A DNA stretch of 64,000 bases from Cannabis sativa. Lineage: Eukaryota > Streptophyta > Magnoliopsida > Rosales > Cannabaceae. The notes below the pieces were generated by a model, which was given only the letters and a program-made list of their open reading frames with translations, was not told the origin of the DNA and made no database searches. Made by a program: the position numbers and the translations under genes. The DNA is taken from contig NC_083604.1 of assembly GCF_029168945.1 (NCBI RefSeq), positions 30,003,686 to 30,067,685 on the forward strand. The letters run 5' to 3'. Positions within the stretch are counted from its first letter, which is position 1. Every line of letters starts with the position of its first letter. Below are positions 56,074 to 64,000 of the stretch, one piece after another.

Positions 56074-56519
56074 CTGGTAAACTCCCCCAAGACTCCTCCC
56101 ATCAACAGCTCTAGGGATGATTCGGTGTCAACGCTGGCCAGCTGATCACTCACCTCATGAACAAACCAGTTCATGTAGTGAGTGAGCATCTCCTTGCCTC
56201 TCTTAGCCTCTGGATGGACTGGCGAGGGTGGGGTAGGACCCCGCATCTCCTCAAATCCGCTCTTGGCCAGCTCGGATCCGCCCTTTCTACTATCCAGGCT
56301 TGTCCGAGCTTCCTCCTTGAGAATCTTTGGACTTAACAGTTTTCAGAGCAAAAGGGTCCGTGACAGTTAGCTCCTCAGAAAGATCAATAACCTCCCCGAT
56401 CGGTGCCTTCTCCTTGGATGGGGTCGCCTCACCGCACCTAGATTTCTTGGCCGGGGGAGATGAGCTTGAGCTTCCTCCAACTCTCTCCTTCAGAGCATCG
56501 AGCATCTTTTGAGACATGT

Positions 56520-56617
56520 CTGCACGGAATAAAAGCAACATGGTTAGAAGAAAAAAGGCATCAGAAGCATAAAAGCATGATACTCAAAATGTTTAAAAAC
56601 AAGACAGAATATCCTAC
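56520..56617 (-). other. Intron 1 of the antisense gene
   Basis: On the minus strand the donor is GTAGGATATTCTGTC and the acceptor TTTTATTCCGTGCAG, joined to ACATGTCTCAAAAG. The 98-bp length is typical of plant introns. The donor is weaker than that of intron 2. Confidence 0.7.
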
Positions 56618-57087
56618 GCTTCATGAGAAGTGTTTGTCCGAGCAAGACTCGAAAGTTGATCATCACCTAACAAGTCTTTTACCTCCGCCATGACGACCTT
56701 CCCTTTTCCTAGTAAGGGAGAAGGTGGCCGAGTAGGTGAGCTGGGCTCCCGAATTGGAATGGCATGTTCAACGGGTCTGGGCTAGGCTGGAAGTTTCTTC
56801 CTCCTTTTAAGCGGAGTCACCTGCTCTTCCTCAGCCTCATCTTCAGGATTCAAAGGCTCATAAGCATACTGTTTCGCCCTTGCACCTCCCTTCAACTTAG
56901 CTTCACGCTTAAGTTGGATGAGTTCATTCTCCTTATGAGCTCCCTCAGCAAGGCCGGCACTAGATTTCCTCTTTTTTCTTTCACTGGCTTAGGGATGAAA
57001 TCCTTCGGGGTAAAGCCCGTACTCCACAAAGTAGTCATCGGAGGTCAACAGAGTGATATTCTCGGCAGCACTCGACAGTAGGGCAAG

Positions 57088-59117
57088 TGTAATATCCCAG
57101 AAAATAAATAATATTTAAATGGACATATTTTATTAAATATGTAATTACTTGGAAAATGAAGTAGGATTATGATCTTACTTAGATGAATTGTTGGGAAATT
57201 ATTTAATGGAATGCGTTATTTTGGGCCCGGTAATTGTGGAATTTTAGCTATGTGGTTAGCAATGTCACGACATTTAATGAAAGAATTATTTTAAGAATAT
57301 CCCGGATTAAGTCAGAATTTTATTAGAATGTCGGATTGGGGAATTAGTAAAATTACCAAAATGCCCCTAGGGTTTTTTTTTAAAAATTTATGTGAGAAGG
57401 GTAGATTAGCAAATCCAATGGAATCTTTTATTTTGACTTTTCTTTCATTTTATTTTAAGCTGCCTATTATAAAAAAAAAAAAAAAAAAAAAGAACCTTTA
57501 TTTAAAGCTTCCTTCCAAGCCAAGAAAGCACTCTTTTTTTTCAAAAAAAAATACAAAGCTCCAAGCTTTTCTTCTTCTTCTCCTTCTGCCGATTTTGAAG
57601 CTGCTGAAAACCAAGGGAAAACTCATTTATTCTCTTCAATTTCTTGAGCAAATCCTAACCCTAGAAGCTAGCTAAGTGAAGGTATGGTTTCTTCTCTTCT
57701 CTTGGTTGGTTTTCATGAGTTTAGTTTAGGTTTTGGTGAGGGTTTTCATTTAATCTTGAGCTGGGGTATAAACTGAGGTTAGGGTAGGTTCTTAGGGTTG
57801 ATTTGAATCTTGTTTGAATGAAGATTGAGTGAGATTGAGGGCTGTCCAATTAACTAGATGTTGAAAGTGATGTTTTTAATGAAAATTGACAAGTGAGATG
57901 TTGATTTTGAGTAACATGGTGAGTTGTGATTAAATGATGTGTTGAATGTATTGTATTTGGTATATTGAACTGTTCTGGAAGTGCAAATTAGGTATGATTT
58001 GGTTTTGGTTCGAGATGGAGGAGAAAAACCAGAATTGTTACGATGCAGCGACAGCCGGTCGATCTTAGGTTGGTTCTGTCATCGAACGGTCGACCGATTA
58101 CTGACGGGGGAACAATTCTCGGGTTTTCTCGATCCGTGTTTAGCTCGGGGTTGAACCTAGTACCTGCCTTTGAATAATTTTGAGTTATTTGAATTATTAT
58201 ATTGATGGTGAAGGCTAAGTCTAATCGGTTTAGAATTAGGGTTTTAATCCGGAATATTATGTTAAGGTATTTATTGTGTTTCAATTGTCGTGACATAGGA
58301 CCGGGATTGCCTAGCTTGTTTTTCCACCCAGGTCGGCCATATTCTTGACTTCTGAATTAAGGTAAGAAAAGTGGTAAGCACCATATGTGGTTAAAAATCG
58401 ATGAATGGATGGAGGTGATCTTGATTATTATCATGATATTGATTAAAGCTTATTAAGCCTAGGTTATTACCTAGGGTCGGAAACGGTTATTACCGTTATG
58501 AGTAATTACTCTTGAAACCGCGGTTAGGTTTCTTACTTATCGTTTGCGTTATCGGGCAACGATAGTGACATATTCAGCTCGTATGTAACGAGTGGTAAAA
58601 GTGGTACTTTATTAAGTACCAGGAATGTATGATGTTTAAGAAAATGCTTGTTATTATCGAATAGTGAGTAAACATAATGGCATGAGATTAAGTGGATAAT
58701 CAATTTCTTTCGATTATTGTTTTAATCACTTTCTTGCTGAGTCTCTGTGACTCACTGGTGCTTTATGGTGCAGGTAAAGGAAAAGCTAAAGTCGAGCAAC
58801 CATGAGTTTATGGTCACAGCAGCAATGTACATACCAGCCGCAGGCAGCCCAGTTTACAGGATGCTCTATTTTGATTGTATTTTTGGAAAATATAAAGCTT
58901 ATGTTGTAAAATACTTTAAAACCAGTTTGTAAATATTTTGAAAACAGGGGGACCCCATAAATCATGTTACTTATCTTTTGTTAAACAATTTAAAGGTTGA
59001 GTTTTAACTATCAAAATTTTAATTACCCACACTTTTAGTATAATTACATCTTATATAATTATTGGTATTTTAAATAAAGTGCACACACGTGGCGTCCCCG
59101 TTGGACAGGGCGTTACA
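57088..59117 (+). repeat. 5' LTR of element H
   Basis: The LTR begins TGTAATATCCCAGAAAATAAA and ends GGGCGTTACA, 2030 bp. The same start reappears at 63933. A run of 21 A (57471-57491) follows a TATAAAA-like box at about 57468. A GGTCGATC and GGTCGACC pair lies near 58058-58096. Introns or genes were not found within it; the 115-codon ORF at 57328-57675 spans the poly(A) run and is not credible. Confidence 0.9.
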
Positions 59118-59120
59118 ACA

Positions 59121-59132
59121 TGGTATCAGAGC
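59121..59132 (+). other. Primer binding site of element H
   Basis: TGGTATCAGAGC, followed by GCCAAGG, lies three bases after the LTR end and matches the complement of the initiator methionine tRNA 3' end, as in B and C. Confidence 0.9.
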
Positions 59133-59358
59133 GCCAAGGTTTTTAGATCCTGAAGACTGGTTTGATATGTACATTGGCTGCAAGGACCTGATCGACTCAT
59201 GGTTTAGTAAGTTTTAAGTTAAAAGATAGCTTGTTAATTTTCTGATTACCTGATTATCTGAATTATGTCGATATCACAATGTTGTGGGAAGGATTATAAT
59301 ATATGGAAATACTTATCAGTATTGTTATTACTTGGAATGTGATCGCAGGTGTATAGTT
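59133..59358 (+). other. Leader of element H
   Basis: About 225 bp between the primer site and the gag start region, with no recognisable gene. Confidence 0.75.
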
Positions 59359-60500
59359 ATGCACCCAAGGCGGACTGGTAGGGGTGCCCGCGAGCTAGGC
59401 CAGGCTCGGGGGCTGCCGGTGAGGGTGAGAACCCTTTACCACCACCTAATTGGGAACGGTTATATGCTTCGCTATGCAAGAAACTATTCGGCGGCGGGGT
59501 GAACAAATCGAGAGAATTGAGAGAGCGGCGAGCTCGGCCCTTTGCTCTAAATGCGAGATCTGATCCTCCGGCACCCCTAGTAGTGCCACCGGATGCAGGG
59601 AATCGTTTGGAACCATTATATGAACGGTTCAGGAAGCAGAACCCGCCAGTGTTTGAGGGTGGTGCTGATCCACTCAAAGCGGAGCAATGGATGAGTATGA
59701 TAACATCCATTTTTGATTTTATGCGAGTTGAAGATAATGACCGAGTCAGGTGTGCTACCTATATGCTACGAGATGATGCCCGTATTTGGTGGGAGATCGT
59801 ATCTCAGGGCCATGATCTGAATAATATGACCTGGGAAACTTTTCGGGCCTTATTTTTTGAGAAGTATTATAATGAGTCTATTAAGGCGACGGCGGAAGAG
59901 TTTATACGGTTAACTCGGGGTAGTATGAGTGTGACGGTATGCTACTACGTTTGATCGGCGGCAAAGTTTGCCTCGGATGAGGTGGCTACTGAAGGCCGCT
60001 AGAAAAGCCAAGTTTATTCGGGGAATTTGGATGAACACATCGCCGGGATGTGATTGTTGCTTCTAAACAACGGGGGTTGCCCGAACTTATGCTCGGATAG
60101 TTGAGTTGGCTTTAGTTTCGAGGGTGCGAGAGGCTCGGATACGAAAGAAAAATATTGCCGAGAAGAGATTCATGGAAACAATCGGCGAGTCTTGGTTCGG
60201 GTAGGAGTCTTGATCTTGGTGACCGCGGGGAAAGACCTAGTGAGACATCGGCGGCGAGGCCCAAACAAAAGATTCCGGGGTAACCAAGGTTTCCGTCGTA
60301 GTGGGAATGAAAAGCTGGCGGACTTTTCTGAATGTTCGAGGTGTAAAAAGCATCACACAGGCGAGTGTCGGGCTAGGGCACATTTCCCTTTGTGGAATGG
60401 TGGGTCACATGAAGAGAAATTGTCCACAATTGCTACGGTTAGAGCAAAAGAAGGATGATACACTGCTCCTGCTCGAGTATTTGCCCCGACTCAAGTGAGG
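59359..60500 (+). pseudogene. Tekay-like Gag of element H
   Basis: The likely start ATG at 59359 opens MHPRRTGRGARE, which shifts frame near 59500. The core (59499-59954) reads NRLEPLYERFRKQNPPVFEGG, LKAEQWMSMITSIFDFM, DRVRCATYMLRDDARIWWE and MTWETFRALFFEKYYN, a typical Gag core. After more frame breaks a Cys cluster CSRCKKHHTGEC at about 60343 and a disrupted zinc knuckle (VGHMKRNCPQL near 60405) follow. It is the particle protein of H. At least four frame changes make it non-functional. Confidence 0.85.
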
Positions 60501-60559
60501 CGGTGATCTTTGGTCCTTCTTGTGACGGTCGGCTTTACATTCTTGCCGGTACTTTATTG

Positions 60560-63500
60560 ACCGTGTTAATTGATTAAGTGCGACGCATTCTTATATTTCA
60601 AGTAGAATAATTGAGCATTTGAATAAACCTAGTGATGTGCTTTCTAGAGGTTTTGGAACCTTGTTGCCCTCTTGGGGAGTTGGTTATCTCCGGCGGGTGG
60701 GTTCGATCCACTTCCGCATTTGTGGAAGGAAGAGAGTTATCGATTGATCGATAGAATTAAATGCGGAGGATTTTGATGTTATTTTGGGGATGGATTGGCT
60801 TGCTAAATACAACGCCACCATTGATTGTAAAAGAAAGATGGTAACTTTTCGGCTTTGAGGGGCGAGGACCCTTTTGTATTTGTGGGTAAGATGCAAGGAT
60901 CTCGGATTCCGCTTAATTTCGGCCATAAGGGAAGGGATTTGTTGTGTGAAGGGTGCATTGGTTTCTTAGCAAGTGTTGTGGATATTTCCAGGGAACCACT
61001 AGCGGGACCGGAGCATGTCCCAATGGTTCGAGAATTTCTGGATGTGTTCCCAGAAGAGTTACCAGGGTTGCCACCAAAACGTGAAATTGATTTTGAGATT
61101 GATTTAATACCAGGAGCTGAGCCTGTATCGAAAGCTCCCCTATAGGATGGCACTCAGAGAAATTTGAAAGAGTTAAAAGTTCAGTTACAGGGAATGATGG
61201 ATTTAAAATTTACTAGACCTAGCACTTCACCTTGGGGTGCACCAGTTTTGTTTGTGAAAAAGAAAGATGGAACATTACGAATGTGTATAGATTATCGGGA
61301 GTTAAACAAATTAACAGTGAAGAACAAGTACCCTGCGCAAGAATAGATGATTTATTTGATCGGTTGCGGGGGTAAAATTGTCTTTTCTAAAATTGATCTT
61401 CGATACGGTTATCACCAATGAGGATTCGGGAGGAGGATATTCCCCAAGACAGCTTTTCGGACCCGGTATGGTCATTATGAATTCCTGGTAATGTCCTTCG
61501 GATTAACAAATGCCCTGACAGCATTTATGGACTTGATGAACCGAGTGTTCAGAGATTTTCTGGATGATTTCGTTATTGTCTTTATCGATGATATTCTAAT
61601 TTATTCAGACTCGGAAGAGACTCACGAAAGACATCTTCGAATGGTATTACAACGTCTCAGGGAGCATAAGTTGTATGCCAAATTTAAGAAATGTGAATTT
61701 TGGTTATCTCAGGTGAGTTTCTTGGGGCATGTGGTAAGTAAAGATGGTATTTTAGTGGATCCAGTAAAGATTGAAGCAGTGCGTGACTGGCCTCGACCTA
61801 AGTCAGCAACTGAAGTTAGAAGTTTCTCAGGGTTAGCGAGGGGTATTACCGAAGATTTATTGAGGGCTTTGCAAAGATTTCTACGCCTTTAACTGAGTTG
61901 ACCCGAAAGAATTGTAAGTTTGTTTGGACTGACAAGTGTGAAGGTAGTTTCCAGGAATTGAAACAAAGGTTGATTACCGCTCCTGTGCTAACCTTACCAA
62001 AAGGTGACGAAAAGTTTGTGATTTATTGTGATGCATCCAAACAAGGGTTAGGTTGTGTTCTTATGCAATCAGGGAAAGTGATTGCTTATGCATCCAGGCA
62101 ATTGAAGGAGTATGAACAACGATATCCTACCCATGATATTGAATTAGCAGCGGTTGTCTTTGCATTAAAAGTTTGGCGTCACTATCTGTATGGTGAAAAG
62201 TGTGAAATTTATACAGATCACAAAAGCCTCAAGTACTTTTTCACTCAGAGGGATTTAAATATGAGGCAACGACGATGGTTAGAACTGGTCAAAGATTATG
62301 ACTGCGAGATTCTCTACCACCTTTGGTAAAGCAAATGTGGTAGCGGATGCTCTAAGTCGGAAAGGACCAGGGCAAGTTTGTGAACTAAAGGAAATTTCAG
62401 CCAAGTTGGCTGAGGATATGACGAGAGCGGGAATTGAATTTGTAATTGGAAAACTTGCTAATATCACCATACAATCTAATCTGTTGGAAAGAATTAGATT
62501 AGCCCAACAAAGTTACCTTGAGCTACAGGGACATAAGGAGAAGTTAGAGGCTGGATTGGCAAGAGACTTTTCGTGCTTATCTGATGGGTTGTTGCGATAC
62601 AAACAGAGATACGTAACGGTTGATAAAGAAATCGAGACAAGAGATTCTTGATGAATCTCATACTACAACCGTACTCCTTGCAGGAACAACCAAGATGTAT
62701 CATGATGTGAAAGCTTTATCTTGGTGGCGGGTATGAAGAGGATATTGTTGAATATGTGTCAAAATGCTTAACACTGTCAACAAATTAAAGCGGAACACCA
62801 ATGAGGTTTGCTTCAACCTTTAAAGATTCACGAATGGAAATGGGAAGACATCACCATGGATTTTGTGGTGGGATTACCCGAACGAGTTGGGTATTATGAT
62901 TCTATTTGGGTGATAGTGGACCGATATACGAAGTGTTGCTCACTTTCTCCCGTGAGGACAACGTATACAAAGTGGATCAATATCTTGATTTGTATATTAA
63001 GGAAATAGTTCGACTTCATGGTGCCCCAGAAGTCGATAGTTTCGAATCGAGATCCAAAATTTACATCCAAGTTAAGGAAGTTTACGGCAAGCAATGGGTA
63101 CTAAGTTGAGATTCGATCTGACTTTTCATCCTCAAACCGATGGACAATCTGAAAGAACTATTCAGATACTTGAGGATATGTTGAGGGCATGTATAATGGA
63201 CTTTGAAGGTTCTTGGAACAAGTACCTACCTCTGATTGAATTTTCTTATAACAATAGTTATCAGAGTACCATTGGCATGGCTCCTTATGAGATGCTTTAT
63301 GGAAGGAAATGTCGATCACCTATTCACCGGGATGAGGCCGGTGAACGTAGGTATCTTGGACACGAAGGTCCAAAGAACGAGCGAGGCTATTGAGAAGATT
63401 CGAGCTCGTATGCTTGCTTCCCAAAGTAGACAGAAAAGCTACGCGGATCCAAAGCGTAGAGATGTTGAATTCCAAGTTGGGGATTTTGTTTTTCTTCGGG

Positions 63501-63896
63501 TGTCCCCAATGAAGGGAATTCGAAGGTTCGGGAAGAAGGGGAAGTTGAGTCCCAGATTTATTGGTCCATTTGAGATTCTTGAGAAAGTAGGTCGGAGTAG
63601 CTTATCGGTTAGCTCTACCTCTCTTGCCTTATGGGGTTCATAATGTGTTTCATGTCTCGATGCTTCGGAAATATGTATCTGATACAACTCATATCTTAAG
63701 TTATGAAGACATTGAACTTCAAACCGACCTGTCATATGAAGAACAACCAGTACAGATCTTAGACAGGAAAGAAAAGGTGTTGCGAAACAAGACTATTCCA
63801 CTAGTCAAAGTGTTGTGGCGGAACAGCAAAGTTGAAGAAGCGACTTGGGAATTAGAGCCGCAGATGCGGGAGTTGTATCCCGAGCTTTTCAGGTAA
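60560..63896 (+). pseudogene. Tekay-like protease, reverse transcriptase, RNase H, integrase and chromodomain of element H
   Basis: The protease survives as ATHSYISS near 60580 and VILGMDWLAKYNATIDC near 60780-60830. Reverse transcriptase fingers are at 60855-61346 ([23 protein letters not shown]) and the catalytic FIDDI at about 61584-61598. RNase H follows (61898-62329: [28 protein letters not shown]), then integrase (62808-63393: MDFVVGLPER, HPQTDGQSERTIQILEDML, SYNNSYQSTIGMAPYEMLYG). The C-terminus reads GDFVFLRVSPMKG, HNVFHVSMLRKY and, near 63780-63893, a chromodomain-like end (RNSKVEEATWELEPQM..YPELF). About ten or more one-base indels break the frame. Stops from substitution are fewer than in G. 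Confidence 0.9.
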
Positions 63897-63918
63897 ATTT
63901 CGAGGACGAAATTCCTAT

Positions 63919-63932
63919 AAGTGGGGGATAGT
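63919..63932 (+). other. Plus-strand primer (polypurine) tract of element H
   Basis: AAGTGGGGGATAGT lies directly ahead of the 3' LTR start, with the same GGGGGATAGT core as in G. Confidence 0.9.
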
Positions 63933-64000
63933 TGTAATATCCCAGAAAATAAATAATATTTAAATGGACATATTTTATTAAATATGTAATTACTTGGAAA
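63933..64000 (+). repeat. 3' LTR of element H, start only
   Basis: The 68 bases are identical to the first 68 bases of the 5' LTR at 57088-57155 and are cut by the window end. This supports a young insertion, but the sample is small. Confidence 0.93.

Larger units (their letters stand above)
39539..57087 (+). mobile_element. Tat-lineage Ty3/gypsy element F, defective, hosting G and cut by H
   Basis: The order is 5' LTR (39539-40174), primer site, gag, a deletion, reverse transcriptase, RNase H, second RNase H (split by G), integrase, 3' untranslated region and an antisense gene. Its 3' LTR is not in the window because H is inserted at 57088. The protease and part of gag are deleted near 41600. 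The second RNase H and the antisense gene in the 3' region place it in the Tat group. Stops and frameshifts occur throughout. Confidence 0.85.
55341..57087 (-). pseudogene. Antisense spliced gene in the 3' region of Tat element F (coiled-coil protein)
   Basis: Reading minus, exon 1 (from before 57087 to 56618) includes GLYPEGFHP and HAIPIREPSSPTRPPSPL; exon 2 (56519-56074) has DMSQKMLDALKERVGG, a Ser-rich NLS-like KKSR stretch and THYMNWFVHEVSDQLAS; exon 3 (56000-55341) is a long coiled coil (about 110 residues rich in Glu, Lys and Leu), then FYDFWKANPQAN and, after a one-base loss near 55527, DYLGEAKDMYLEYCASQ to a stop at about 55341. GT/AG introns lie at 56520-56617 and 56001-56073. Frame breaks near 56325, 56084 and 55527 show decay. 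Antisense ORFs are known in Tat elements. The protein resembles family members annotated as putative gypsy-type transposon proteins, but function is unknown. Confidence 0.75.
57088..64000 (+). mobile_element. Tekay-like Ty3/gypsy chromovirus H, 3' end beyond window
   Basis: The 5' LTR (57088-59117) is followed by a primer site, gag, pol and a chromodomain-like end, and the 3' LTR begins at 63933. It interrupts the antisense gene of Tat element F. Pol order and motifs match G, so it is a related but distinct Tekay-like family: LTR ends (TGTAATATCCCAG) differ from G. Frequent one-base indels give short ORFs. Its target duplication lies outside the window on the right. Confidence 0.9.

Noticed and set aside
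55341..57087. Antisense gene as a captured host gene
   Set aside because: Antisense ORFs of this type are known in Tat elements and it sits in the expected 3' position; I see no evidence of a specific host parent gene.
57328..57675. Plus-strand ORF of 115 codons in the 5' LTR of H
   Set aside because: It passes through a run of 21 A, giving a poly-Lys stretch, and lies in an LTR promoter region.

Overview
The window is plant nuclear DNA made almost entirely of nested, mostly dead LTR retrotransposons. It shows dicot-style Ty3/gypsy lineages (CRM-like, Tat with a second RNase H, Tekay-like with a C-terminal chromodomain), a copia-derived family with 1.85-1.93 kb LTRs, and one LINE fragment. 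I see no host protein-coding gene, tRNA or rRNA gene. The species cannot be read from the sequence. Identities quoted are by-eye estimates, and lineage names rest on motif recognition.

Layout. 1-3288: 3' part of a copia-derived element (D, + strand) inserted into the integrase of a degenerate Tat element (E, 3289-8690), in which an integrase tail is fused directly to a gag. 8690-9810: a LINE reverse transcriptase remnant (- strand) with an internal duplication. 9811-9972 and 37180-38934: an older gypsy remnant (I, - strand) rich in TGCATG repeats. 9973-37179: a CRM-like gypsy element (C) with LTRs of 618 and 606 bp and a perfect 5-bp target duplication GCATG. Its core (about 11474-35506) is inverted relative to its ends and flanked by a 535-bp inverted duplication. 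Two related copia-derived elements are nested in C: A (13216-22871, target duplication TAAAC) in the protease, and B (25096-35407) in the integrase zinc finger. B keeps a clean 290-aa Gag ORF but only scraps of pol.

38935-39538: another LTR fragment of the A/B/D kind (J), cut by a Tat element (F, + strand, 39539 to at least 57087). F has lost the end of gag and the protease. It contains a Tekay-like element G (43375-52990, - strand) inside its second RNase H and is interrupted at 57088 by another Tekay-like element H (+ strand), which runs off the window at its 3' LTR. On the minus strand of F's 3' region lies a decayed antisense gene with two canonical introns.

How the parts relate: each element carries its own replication genes (gag, protease, reverse transcriptase, RNase H, integrase), and nearly all are broken. 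A, B and D share the same surviving pol fragments, which suggests a non-autonomous family relying on proteins from elsewhere. The most interesting signals are the inversion of the CRM-like element with inverted duplication, the one-ended partial dimer structure of B, an 88-bp identical block with repeated stem-loops upstream of gag in A and B, and the intron-containing antisense gene of the Tat element.
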